In this document: positions 1-6,394 of the stretch, piece by piece
Numbering within the stretch: the first letter of the stretch is position 1
How the letters are laid out: each line of letters begins with the position of its first letter
Origin: Ruminococcus sp.
Lineage (GTDB): Bacteria > Bacillota > Clostridia > Oscillospirales > Acutalibacteraceae
NCBI GenBank assembly: GCA_004556705.1
Contig: SFGA01000028.1
Coordinates: 1-24,147 of the forward strand
Length of the DNA stretch: 24,147 nt
Direction of reading: 5' to 3'
Program-made: the position numbers and the translations under genes
The notes under the pieces: generated by a model
The model's database searches: none
What the model saw: only the letters and a program-made list of their open reading frames with translations
Told to the model about the DNA's origin: nothing

Positions 1-123
1 ACAATCCCTCCGAGTTGCCTTGCGGCAACCCACCGTCTTACCTGCCGGTTCGGTCGGTGCTTCTGCATTAAATGCAGAGGTCTCCACAGGAGACACGCAC
101 CCTTTACACAAGGGAGGCTGAAA
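1..123 (-). repeat. 122-nt structured repeat, element D, copy 1
   Basis: This is the reverse complement of 8057-8178. I count about five substitutions and one single-base indel across the whole element (about 95% identity). Read on the minus strand it contains a chain of hairpins: GTCTCC/GGAGAC, TCTGCAT/ATGCAGA, ACCG/CGGT and GTTGCC/GGCAAC. GGTGC/GCACC encloses the first two, and CCTCC/GGAGG can close the whole element. Most differences from copy 2 lie in loops or joints; one (a G facing A in the ACCG-N-C hairpin) weakens a pair here. The copy starts at the window edge, so it may extend further. It is non-coding. A mobile or structured-RNA role is inference. Confidence 0.85.
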
Positions 124-185
124 GAGCAGTGAAAAGTGAAAAGAAGTGGGTGCTTCGCACGGATTGAAAAAATATATCCAACACG

Positions 186-209
186 GTAGGGCAGTGGCTT
201 GCTGCCGCC
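186..209 (+). repeat. REP-like GTAG stem-loop, GC-rich type, unit 1
   Basis: GTAG (186-189) is followed directly by an 8-bp imperfect hairpin, GGCAGTGG-CTTG-CTGCCGCC, with one A/C mismatch and two G-T pairs. It faces unit 4 (416-439) in inverted orientation, and the two enclose the inverted pair formed by units 2 and 3. Confidence 0.7.
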
Positions 210-245
210 GTAGTAATTAACGGATATATGGCGGTTAGCGGCTGC

Positions 246-297
246 TATCAAATTGAATTCAATATCATACCGTAGGGACAGGGCTCGCCCCTGTCCG
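246..297 (+). repeat. 52-nt composite repeat (AT-rich arm plus REP-like unit 2)
   Basis: This stretch is identical to the reverse complement of 8268-8319 except for one base in the apical loop (CTCGC here, CTTGC there). A related version lies at about 7741-7788. It consists of an AT-rich palindromic arm (AAATTGAATTCAATAT) followed by the GTAG stem-loop at 272-296. The shared flank shows that the stem-loop was copied together with the arm. Confidence 0.85.
272..296 (+). repeat. REP-like GTAG stem-loop, unit 2
   Basis: GTAG (272-275) is followed directly by a perfect 8-bp hairpin, GGACAGGG-CTCGC-CCCTGTCC. Unit 3 (327-351) lies 30 nt downstream in inverted orientation, which gives a REPIN-like GTAG-hairpin-spacer-hairpin-CTAC arrangement at 272-351. 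Confidence 0.8.
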
Positions 298-326
298 CAA
301 AAAAATACATATAAAATAAAATTAAT

Positions 327-351
327 GGACAACCGCAAGGATTGTCCCTAC
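327..351 (-). repeat. REP-like GTAG stem-loop, unit 3 (inverted)
   Basis: Read on the minus strand: GTAG, then GGACAATC-CTTGC-GGTTGTCC. The stem sequence differs from unit 2 on both arms but still pairs, with one T-G wobble. The CTTGC loop and the GTAG foot are conserved. Confidence 0.8.
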
Positions 352-415
352 GGATTGTGCGAATATTTTAATATCATATCAGCCCTGCATTATCATATAT
401 CAGCGACAATCTACC

Positions 416-439
416 GGCGGCAGCAAGCCACCGCCCTAC
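416..439 (-). repeat. REP-like GTAG stem-loop, GC-rich type, unit 4 (inverted)
   Basis: Read on the minus strand: GTAG, then GGCGGTGG-CTTG-CTGCCGCC. It pairs better than unit 1, because a G-C pair replaces the A/C mismatch. It is the inverted partner of unit 1. Confidence 0.75.
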
Positions 440-478
440 ACTGTGGGATGTTAAATTCACATTCACGGGCGACCGCAC

Positions 479-511
479 ATTCAGCCTCCCTTTACACAAA
501 GGAGGCTGAAT
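479..511. repeat. Palindrome made from the terminus of element D
   Basis: ATTCAGCCTCC (479-489) is mirrored by GGAGGCTGAAT (501-511), with CTTTACACAAAG material between. The left arm and its upstream flank (GACCGCA before TTCAGCCTCC) match the left boundary of element D at 8046-8070. This therefore looks like a collapsed or internally deleted relative of element D, not an independent terminator. Confidence 0.65.
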
Positions 512-517
512 TTCAAC

Positions 518-544
518 AAAAAAGCACCCTTAAAGAGTGCTTTT
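518..544 (-). terminator. Rho-independent terminator of the kinase/ECF/radical SAM operon
   Basis: On the minus strand AAAAGCAC...GTGCTTTT forms a stem followed by a run of six T. It starts 3 nt after the stop codon of the small Cys-rich gene and closes the minus-strand operon before the repeat island. Confidence 0.8.
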
Positions 545-546
545 CG

Positions 547-771
547 TTACTTATTTGATAATTTTTCAATTACCCTTTCATAGTTCTCCGCCTTATGAGG
601 AAAGAGGCAGTTTGAGCAATCCTTTACTCCGTTTTCGAGGATTTTGAAATTGCCGCCGCAGTCATCTTTTAAGTAAAGCGGACAATAGCAGAAAAGACAG
701 TTGAGCTTTTCAAGTCCTTTATGGCAGGGATAAAACTCGCACTCCCTGTTTTCAAAAAATTTGTAGCTCAT
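547..771 (-). CDS. Small cysteine-rich domain protein (zf-like family)
   Basis: This is a 74-residue protein with eight cysteines at 11, 16, 25, 28, 30, 38, 52 and 55, including the motif CLFCYCPLY and the C-terminal CSNCLFPH. The pattern matches the small 'cysteine-rich small domain' (zf-like) family, which is found alone or near cobalamin and radical SAM genes. The number of cysteines suggests metal or Fe-S binding, but the function is not established. The start ATG lies 1 nt after the stop of the radical SAM gene (TGA-T-ATG) and has no good ribosome binding site, so translation is probably coupled. It is the last gene of the operon and is followed by a terminator. Inference: it may be a partner of the upstream radical SAM protein, since the two are co-translated. 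Confidence 0.85.
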   Translation of the reverse strand: MSYKFFENRECEFYPCHKGLEKLNCLFCYCPLYLKDDCGGNFKILENGVKDCSNCLFPHKAENYERVIEKLSNK

Positions 772-772
772 A

Positions 773-1387
773 TCAGTCTGCCGTATAATTTCTGACTCTT
801 AACGGAATACCCATTTTATCCGCAAGTGCCTGACAAGCGTCTATATCTTCCTTTGAAATAACGTCAACAACAGAGAATTTGAGGTTTACTCCGCAAGCCT
901 TACAGTCCTCGGCAAATTTGAGGATTGCAGGGAAAGCCTTTTCACCGAAACTCGGATGGCAAAGTGCCTCGTACTTTTCGGAATTATACTCGTTAAGAGA
1001 AATTGAAACCGTGTCCATAAGCTCGCAGATTTCCTTTGCCGTCGGACGCTTGTTGAGAAGATCGGAAAGTCCGTTTGTGTTAATTCTCAGCTTACATTCG
1101 GGCAGCTTTTCCCTTAAATATTTTGCGGTTTTTACAAACACGTCATAAGCACAGGTAGGCTCGCCATAGCCGCAGAAGATAATTTCCCCCGTGTAGCCCG
1201 AGAAATCGAACTCGTCAATTTCCTTTTTGACCTGCTCAAACGACGGACTGTGCCCCGAAAACCAAAGCGTATCGGCATCTCCGACGCTGTCGCCGTTATT
1301 TCTTATGCAAAATTCGCATTTGCACGGGCACGCATTTGTAATGTTCAAATAAACGTGTCCCTCAAAGGTATAGACAATATTTGCCAT
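773..1387 (-). CDS. Radical SAM protein, TatD-linked type
   Basis: A 204-residue compact radical SAM protein. The cluster-binding motif CxxxCxxC is seen as C20, C24 and C27 in ACPCKCEFCIRN, with an additional C22. The SAM-contacting GGEP-like motif appears as CGYGEPT at 72-78. Length and the opening (YLNITNACPCKCEFCIRN) fit the 'TatD family-associated radical SAM' group, which is normally encoded beside a TatD-type nuclease; no TatD gene is in this window. Substrate and product are unknown. The start is supported by AGGAG 8-9 nt upstream. It sits 14 nt after the ECF S-component gene and 1 nt before the Cys-rich gene, so it is the third gene of a four-gene operon. Radical SAM enzymes of this chemistry usually release 5'-deoxyadenosine, the kind of waste the deaminase cluster at 16177-19328 could recycle. 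Confidence 0.85.
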   Translation of the reverse strand: MANIVYTFEGHVYLNITNACPCKCEFCIRNNGDSVGDADTLWFSGHSPSFEQVKKEIDEFDFSGYTGEIIFCGYGEPTCAYDVFVKTAKYLREKLPECKLRINTNGLSDLLNKRPTAKEICELMDTVSISLNEYNSEKYEALCHPSFGEKAFPAILKFAEDCKACGVNLKFSVVDVISKEDIDACQALADKMGIPLRVRNYTAD

Positions 1388-1401
1388 ATTTATCGCTCCT
1401 A

Positions 1402-1962
1402 TTATTTGATAATTTTAGATTTGAAATTCATCTTATCAAGAGCAGCGGCAACAATATAATAGATAATTGCGCTTCCGACAGCCTGAATAATGCTGAACGG
1501 AACAGATGTCCAAGCCGTGGGGAAGGAATAGAGAATTCCCTCGGCAAGAAGATAGCCGAAAACGGTTATAAGTCCCGAAAGCACGGGCATACCTGCGGTT
1601 GCCTTGTTAAGTATCCTGTTCGGCTGTTTTGTAACTTTAAGAGTATACATAAGAGCGAACGGAACAGTGTTCAATGCCTTGATTACCGCCGTGAACGGTG
1701 CCCAAACAGCCGCACCTGCGAGAATATCCGCAAGAGCGCCGCCGATTGCAGCCGCTACCATTGCATAGGGAAGCGGAAGAATGCACGCCGCAAGGTATAC
1801 CATACTGTCGCCGAAATGCAAATAGCCGTCGTTGATACCGGTATTGAACTTGACAAAAGCCGTCATAACCGCAATAAGTGCCGCACAAAGTGCTGCCGTT
1901 ACTATAAGATAAAGATGTTTCGTTTGAACCTTTTTAGTTGTTTTTTTAGCTTCATTACTCAT
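1402..1962 (-). CDS. ECF transporter S component, probably vitamin B6-related
   Basis: A 186-residue integral membrane protein with five to six hydrophobic segments, starting with a short basic N-terminus (KKTTKK) before the first helix. It has the layout of ECF-type substrate-binding S components: GINDGYLHFGDSMVYLAA, a small-residue-rich helix AAAIGGALADILAG, then FTAVIKALNT. Such proteins bind a vitamin and dock onto a shared EcfT/EcfA module, which is not encoded here. The ATG at 1962 has GGAG upstream; a longer reading frame (to 2022) runs back into the kinase gene and is less likely. It overlaps the kinase gene by 8 nt (ATGAGTAA). Substrate assignment to pyridoxine/pyridoxal is inference from the adjacent kinase and MocR-type regulator. 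The fold assignment is fairly secure, the substrate less so. Confidence 0.8.
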   Translation of the reverse strand: MSNEAKKTTKKVQTKHLYLIVTAALCAALIAVMTAFVKFNTGINDGYLHFGDSMVYLAACILPLPYAMVAAAIGGALADILAGAAVWAPFTAVIKALNTVPFALMYTLKVTKQPNRILNKATAGMPVLSGLITVFGYLLAEGILYSFPTAWTSVPFSIIQAVGSAIIYYIVAAALDKMNFKSKIIK

Positions 1963-2791
1963 TTGTAAGCATCTCCAAATATTTCTGAAAATTAACTCCG
2001 TCGTTTCGGTCTGTACCCTCACGGTAGGAGTCTTTTATGGATTTTTCTAAAAATCTTGTTGCGGATTCGACCGCATAGACCATACTCGTACCCTTTACGG
2101 CATGAGCGCAGACGATACTTGAAAAAATATCCCCTGTTCCGGAATAACTTCCGCCGAATATCTCCGATTTTGAAACAGAAACCTTGTCCTTTTCGACAAG
2201 AATATTGCAAATACAGCTCGAGCTGCGCACACCCGTAACTATAACGCACTTGACGTTTCCGACAAGCAGCGTTCTTGCAATTTTTTCAACGGTTTCAAGA
2301 TAATCCGAGCGAGAGCTTTGCATAATAAGGTCTTTATAGCTGTGCCTTGCCAATATACATAGCTCCGTAAGATTAGGCGTGATTATATCCGCTTTTTTCG
2401 CAAGCTGTGCAACCTTTGCACAAAGTGACCTTGAATAAGTGCCGTAAACCTGACCGTCGTCAGCCATAACGGGATCGACAACAACAACCGTGTCCTCGGT
2501 TGCAAATTCGTCGATGAATGTCGAGATAAGCTCCGCCTGCGTAGCGGAGGCAATGTAGCCTGTAAGTATGCCGTCAAATTTCGTGCCGAGCTTCTTCCAC
2601 TCGCCGAGAAATTTTGAAAGCTCCGTAGTCAAATCGACGCAATGAAACGAATCATAGCCTGTCTGATTTGACAAAACGGCAGTCGGCAACGGGCAACATT
2701 CAATTCCGAGGGCAGATATGACGGGCAACGCCGCCGTAAGAGAACATCTGCCAAAGCCCGATATATCGTTTACAGCCGCAATTCTCTTCAA
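1955..2791 (-). CDS. pdxY: Pyridoxal/pyridoxamine kinase (PfkB/ribokinase superfamily)
   Basis: A 278-residue protein of the pyridoxal/pyridoxamine kinase family, which phosphorylates B6 vitamers with ATP and traps them in the cytosol. Family features: the opening KRIAAVNDISGFGRCSLT, PLPTAVLSNQTGY near residue 40, the VVVDPVMADDGQVY segment, ITPNLTE, and the C-terminal GGSYSGTGDIFSSI with the catalytic-base Asp. I chose the TTG at 2791 because AGGTGA lies 4 nt upstream and homologues begin at this point (MKRIAA-). An in-frame ATG at 2809 would add six residues and has only a weak GAGAG upstream. It is the first gene of the operon and overlaps the S component by 8 nt. The symbol is given by family; pdxK would be an equally fair label. 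Confidence 0.85.
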   Translation of the reverse strand: MKRIAAVNDISGFGRCSLTAALPVISALGIECCPLPTAVLSNQTGYDSFHCVDLTTELSKFLGEWKKLGTKFDGILTGYIASATQAELISTFIDEFATEDTVVVVDPVMADDGQVYGTYSRSLCAKVAQLAKKADIITPNLTELCILARHSYKDLIMQSSRSDYLETVEKIARTLLVGNVKCVIVTGVRSSSCICNILVEKDKVSVSKSEIFGGSYSGTGDIFSSIVCAHAVKGTSMVYAVESATRFLEKSIKDSYREGTDRNDGVNFQKYLEMLTNE

Positions 2792-2803
2792 ATAATCACC
2801 TAC

Positions 2804-2832
2804 TTGCATTTCTCTCTTATAGCATATATAAT
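2804..2832 (+). promoter_or_regulatory. Candidate promoter of the MocR-like gene
   Basis: TTGCAT (2804-2809), a 17-nt spacer and TATAAT (2827-2832) lie on the plus strand, with predicted initiation about 50 nt before the ATG at 2890. The -10 is perfect and the -35 only half-consensus. It lies within the 98-nt divergent gap shared with the kinase operon, so a regulator bound here could control both directions. I could not resolve a convincing -35/-10 pair for the kinase direction. Confidence 0.45.
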
Positions 2833-2889
2833 ATAACTGTTTTGTCATTATTAAAATAGCCAAAAATTAAAAAAGTTAAGAGGTCAGTT

Positions 2890-4200
2890 ATGGAGCTTTC
2901 AGGCAGAGAACACACATTATATATGGAGGTTTACGATTATTATAAATCGCTTATCCTGACGGGAAAATTGCCGAAAGCGTCAAGGCTTCCGTCCATTCGC
3001 CGCTGCTCTGCGGAGCTCGGAGTCAGCCGCACAACCGTAGAGAACGCATATTTACAGCTTGCCGCCGACGGCTATATCCTCTCGAAGCCCCAAAGCGGAT
3101 ACTATGTTACCGATATAGCCTCGCACTCTCAAAAAAAGAGCGAAAATAATAAAAAGAGCGACACTAAAAAGAAAGAGATCATATATGATTTCGCTTCGCT
3201 TAAAGCCGACAGAGAAAGCTTTGACTTCGATTTGTGGCGAAGATACTTAAAAAGTGCGTTGAGGCAGGACGACAGGCTTCTCTCCTACGGCGAGGTGCAG
3301 GGCGAGGCGGAGCTTCGTCAGGTGCTTTCAAAGTATATTACCGAAAACAGAAACGTTATGTGCAACGAGGACGATATTGTTATCGGCGCAGGCGTGCAAA
3401 GCCTTTTGAACATACTTTGCGGAATAATCGGCGACAGAAAAAGCGTATTTTTCAGAGACCCCTCGTTCTTGCAGGGTATTGCGATATTCGACGACCATAA
3501 ATTTACCGTCACAAAATCCGAAAGCAATGCTGATGTCATATACATTTCCCCCTCGCACATAAACAGCTGGGGCGACGTTATGCCCACGCAGGAGCGTTTG
3601 GAGCTTCTCAAGCAAGCTCACGAAAACGGAACGCTGATAATCGAGGACGACTACGACAGCGAGTTCGGATATTTCAACCGCCCTACACCTTCTTTGCAAG
3701 GTCTTGACGGCGGAGAAAATGTCGTGTATTTAGGTACATTTTCAAAGCTGCTCGTTCCGTCAATTCGTATCAGCTTTATGATTCTTCCCGAAAAGCTGAA
3801 ATCTGCGTACAAGAAAAAGGCGAACGCTTACAGTCAGACGGTTTCGACAACAGACCAAATAGCACTTTGCCAATTTATCAGAGACGGGCACATGTCAAGA
3901 CGTATTAAAAAGGTCAGAAAATTATATTCGCAAAAGGCGGTTGAGCTGAACAACGCAATTCACTCGGTATTCGGCAAGAGGGCAAAAACGCATATCGGGC
4001 AGACGGGATTTATAATTAAGCTTCGGCTCGACTGCGAGCTTTCTGCCGACGAAATAATCAAGCGTGCCGAGAAAAGCGGGATTTCATTAAGAACGGGAGA
4101 GCAATCCGAAAAGCCGCAGCTTCTTTTATCGTGCTCGTCTGTCAAAACGGAGGATTTTCTTCCCGCAATGCAGCTGCTCAAAACGGCGATTGAGGATTAA
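2890..4200 (+). CDS. MocR-family regulator (GntR HTH fused to aminotransferase fold), PdxR-like
   Basis: A 436-residue two-domain protein. Residues 1-75 form a GntR-type winged helix (SRLPSIRRCSAELGVSRTTV, then AADGYILSKPQSGYYV). A lysine/serine-rich linker (about 76-98) leads to a fold-type I aminotransferase-like domain (about 100-436). PLP-binding features are present: EDDYDSE at 252-258 and the Schiff-base lysine K286 in YLGTFSK. MocR proteins of the PdxR type sense PLP and control B6 synthesis or salvage genes; the divergent position next to a pyridoxal kinase and an S component fits that role. The start is supported by AGAGG 7 nt upstream. Length is somewhat short of the usual 460-480 residues but all domains are present. 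Which genes it regulates is inference. Confidence 0.9.
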   Translation: MELSGREHTLYMEVYDYYKSLILTGKLPKASRLPSIRRCSAELGVSRTTVENAYLQLAADGYILSKPQSGYYVTDIASHSQKKSENNKKSDTKKKEIIYDFASLKADRESFDFDLWRRYLKSALRQDDRLLSYGEVQGEAELRQVLSKYITENRNVMCNEDDIVIGAGVQSLLNILCGIIGDRKSVFFRDPSFLQGIAIFDDHKFTVTKSESNADVIYISPSHINSWGDVMPTQERLELLKQAHENGTLIIEDDYDSEFGYFNRPTPSLQGLDGGENVVYLGTFSKLLVPSIRISFMILPEKLKSAYKKKANAYSQTVSTTDQIALCQFIRDGHMSRRIKKVRKLYSQKAVELNNAIHSVFGKRAKTHIGQTGFIIKLRLDCELSADEIIKRAEKSGISLRTGEQSEKPQLLLSCSSVKTEDFLPAMQLLKTAIED

Positions 4201-4309
4201 AGGGTAAAATTTGCGATTTTTCCGCTTTATTAAATTATGCAAAAAATCTTGCAAATAGAATTTTTTCTAATAGGCTAAATGTATAGTTAAAAATCAGGTA
4301 AAAATCAAT

Positions 4310-4328
4310 GTAAAGTAAATTACTTTAC
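4310..4328. repeat. 19-nt perfect dyad, possible protein-binding site
   Basis: GTAAAGTAA-A-TTACTTTAC is perfectly symmetrical about one central base. It lies in the tail-to-tail gap between the MocR gene and the UPF0210 gene, where an operator would not be expected. It could be part of a 3'-end structure or a relic site. No function is assigned. Confidence 0.45.
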
Positions 4329-4527
4329 AAAAATGTCGAAAACAAACCTTGATTTATCAAGTTTTTAACATTTTGAACAGAGTTTTGAACGGTTTTTATG
4401 ATTAAAAGTTGTCTTGGTAAAAATTGGGAAAAGTGCATATCCCTTTACAGAATTCGACCGAAATTTGCATATTCCGAGCCGAAATCACGAAATTTTCAGA
4501 CGGAAATCTTGCATTTTTAATTAAAAT

Positions 4528-4566
4528 AAGACGCCCTATCTGCTTAATCGACAGACAAGGCGTCTT
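4528..4566 (-). terminator. Terminator hairpin, usable in both directions
   Basis: AAGACGCC (4528-4535) pairs with GGCGTCTT (4559-4566); inside, TCTG pairs with CAGA. Read on the minus strand it follows the UPF0210 gene by 24 nt with a modest T tail (ATTTTAATT). Read on the plus strand it is followed by GAATTTTTT and could stop transcripts from the MocR gene. Confidence 0.7.
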
Positions 4567-4590
4567 GAATTTTTTATGAATTTATTGTAA

Positions 4591-5946
4591 TCAGTTTTTA
4601 AGGCTCTGCAACGGAGCAGGAATTCTGCCGCCTCTTGAAATGAACTTAGCCGGAGAAGCGGTGCTGACCTTCATAATCGGAGAAACACCGAACAGTCCGC
4701 CGAACTCGACCTCCTCGCCGTCCTTCTTGCCGATAGCCGGTATAACTCTTACTGCGGTTGTCTTGGAGTTTACCATACCGATAGCCGCTTCGTCGGCAAT
4801 GATAGCCGAAATAACCTCTGCCGAGGTGTCGCCGGGTATTGCAATCATATCAAGACCGACAGAGCAAACAGCCGTCATAGCCTCAAGCTTTTCAATCGAA
4901 AGCACCTTACTTCTTGCGGCGTCAATCATACCTGCATCCTCGGAAACGGGGATAAATGCGCCCGAAAGTCCGCCAACGTGTGAAGAAGCCATAACTCCGC
5001 CCTTTTTAACTGCGTCATTGAGAAGTGCAAGACAAGCAGTCGTACCGCAAGCGCCGCACTGTTCAAGTCCCATTTCTTCAAGTATATGGGCAACGGAGTC
5101 GCCGACAGCAGGTGTGGGTGCTAACGACAGGTCAACAATTCCGAACGGAACATTGAGCCTTTCCGAAGCGACCTTTGCAACGAGCTGACCGACTCTTGTG
5201 ATTTTGAAAGCGGTCTTTTTAACTGTATCCGCAACCTCTGTAATATCGGCATCGGGAATTTTAGAAAGAGCCGCACGCACAACGCCGGGGCCCGAAACAC
5301 CGACATTTATAACGCTGTCGGGCTCGCCTGCGCCATGGAATGCGCCTGCCATAAAGGGGTTATCGTCGGGAGCGTTACAGAAAATAACAAGCTTTGACGG
5401 ACCTACAAGTCCCTTGTCAATCGTTCTCTCCGCCGACTCCTTGACAATCTGTCCCATAAGTCTTACGGCGTCCATATTGATACCTGCTTTTGTCGAGCCT
5501 ATATTTACGCTTGAACAAATTCTGTCTGTTACGGCAAGAGCCTCGGGAATACTTCTGATAAGTCTTTCGTCGCCTGCGGCAAAGCCCTTTTGAACAAGAG
5601 CAGAATAACCGCCGAGGAAGTTTACGCCGACCTCTTTAGCCGCTTTATCGAGCACCCTTGCATATTTTACGGGGTCGCCGCCGCTTGCGGCACTTACCAT
5701 TGCAATAGGAGTAACGGAAATCCTCTTGTTGATAATCGGAATACCGTACTCTCTTTCGATATTTTCGCCCGTCTTAACGAGGTTTTCGGCTCTTTTGCAA
5801 ATCTTGTCATAAATCTTATCACAAGCCCTGTCAATATCAGAGTCGGCACAGTCAAGAAGCGAAATACCCATTGTGATAGTACGAATATCGAGGTTTTCCT
5901 CTTGAATCATATTTATAGTTTCGAGTATATCGTGAGTATTTATCAT
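4591..5946 (-). CDS. UPF0210 (DUF711) family protein
   Basis: A 451-residue protein matching the UPF0210/DUF711 family along its whole length. Characteristic segments are IRTITMGISL near the N-terminus, KRISVTPIAMV, NFLGGYSALVQKG, SSVNIGSTKAGINMDAV, CNAPDDNPFMAGAFHGAGE, GVSGPGVV and ECGACGTTACLALLNDAVKKG-type sequence (here EQCGACGTTACLALLNDAVK). Family members resemble pyruvate-formate-lyase-fold proteins and are often labelled 'PFL family protein', but no glycyl-radical motif is seen and no reaction is established. It lies 31 nt downstream of the ACT-domain gene; this pairing is conserved in many Firmicutes and archaea, which suggests that the small protein regulates or assists the large one. 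The predicted protein is cytosolic, with no signal peptide. Length is normal. Confidence 0.9.
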   Translation of the reverse strand: MINTHDILETINMIQEENLDIRTITMGISLLDCADSDIDRACDKIYDKICKRAENLVKTGENIEREYGIPIINKRISVTPIAMVSAASGGDPVKYARVLDKAAKEVGVNFLGGYSALVQKGFAAGDERLIRSIPEALAVTDRICSSVNIGSTKAGINMDAVRLMGQIVKESAERTIDKGLVGPSKLVIFCNAPDDNPFMAGAFHGAGEPDSVINVGVSGPGVVRAALSKIPDADITEVADTVKKTAFKITRVGQLVAKVASERLNVPFGIVDLSLAPTPAVGDSVAHILEEMGLEQCGACGTTACLALLNDAVKKGGVMASSHVGGLSGAFIPVSEDAGMIDAARSKVLSIEKLEAMTAVCSVGLDMIAIPGDTSAEVISAIIADEAAIGMVNSKTTAVRVIPAIGKKDGEEVEFGGLFGVSPIMKVSTASPAKFISRGGRIPAPLQSLKN

Positions 5947-5977
5947 AATGTAATATGTCCTTTCCGCTTAATAAGGA

Positions 5978-6247
5978 TTATATTCTGTGCATGGAGTTGA
6001 AAATATCCTCATGCATAACATTGATTTTAAGCGCCTTATTCTCGCCGAGCTTTTCAGCTTCATCTGCAAAAGCGGTAAACTCAACATTGCACTTTGAAAC
6101 GTCAACGAGCATAATCATACAGAACATTTCCTGCAAAATCGACTGTGAAACCTCGATTATATTGACCTCATGCTTTGCACAAAGCTCCGAAACGCTTGCG
6201 AGTATTCCTACGGTGTCTTTTCCGACAACTGTTATAATAGAACGCAT
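5978..6247 (-). CDS. ACT-domain protein, UPF0237 family
   Basis: An 89-residue single ACT domain. The opening RSIITVVGKDTVGILASVSELCAKHEVNI has the ACT glycine turn (GKDTVGI), followed by IIEVSQSILQEMFCMIMLVD. ACT domains usually bind amino acids or other small ligands and act as dimeric sensors. A GGAGG ribosome binding site 9 nt upstream fixes the start. It is the first gene of a two-gene unit with the UPF0210 protein downstream. Length is typical for UPF0237. The ligand is unknown; regulation of its partner is inferred from the conserved pairing. Confidence 0.9.
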   Translation of the reverse strand: MRSIITVVGKDTVGILASVSELCAKHEVNIIEVSQSILQEMFCMIMLVDVSKCNVEFTAFADEAEKLGENKALKINVMHEDIFNSMHRI

Positions 6248-6277
6248 AAAAAGTTACCTCCAAAATTATATGTAAAC

Positions 6278-6286
6278 ATTTTATCA
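6278..6286 (-). promoter_or_regulatory. Possible extended -10 of the ACT/UPF0210 unit
   Basis: Read on the minus strand, TGATAAAAT has the TGn plus -10 form, about 30 nt before the ACT start codon. No good -35 accompanies it. The 147-nt gap holds divergent starts for this unit and for ispE. Confidence 0.3.
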
Positions 6287-6354
6287 CATTTTGGCGATAA
6301 ATAGTATATAAAAATCACTTTTTTTCAAAAAATGATGTAATATTCTCAAAAATA

Positions 6355-6363
6355 TGGTATATT
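6355..6363 (+). promoter_or_regulatory. Possible extended -10 promoter of ispE
   Basis: TGG-TATATT on the plus strand forms an extended -10, about 31 nt before the ispE ATG. The -35 region (ATGTAA, 17 nt upstream) is weak. AAGGA precedes the start codon. Confidence 0.4.
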
Positions 6364-6394
6364 AGGTAATATATTAAAAAGGAAGAGCCGATAT

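Larger units (their letters stand above)
4201..4590. other. AT-rich intergenic region between convergent genes
   Basis: No credible gene is seen in this 390-nt stretch. It contains a small plus-strand hairpin CTTGA-TTTA-TCAAG followed by TTTTT at 4348-4366, a weak candidate terminator for the MocR gene. It also contains the palindrome at 4310-4328 and the strong hairpin at 4528-4566. The remainder is AT-rich sequence with no feature I can support. Confidence 0.6.

Noticed and set aside
253..558. A 101-codon plus-strand reading frame
   Set aside because: It is composed of the repeat units, the palindrome at 479-511 and the terminator of the opposite operon. It has no ribosome binding site and no protein-like composition.
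3328..3699. Minus-strand reading frames of about 100 codons inside the MocR gene, and similar frames opposite the other large genes
   Set aside because: They are complementary-strand shadows without ribosome binding sites or family motifs, while the sense frames carry clear domains.
4591..5946. Annotation of the UPF0210 protein as pyruvate formate-lyase
   Set aside because: Only the fold-level family name suggests this; there is no glycyl-radical motif or adjacent activating enzyme.
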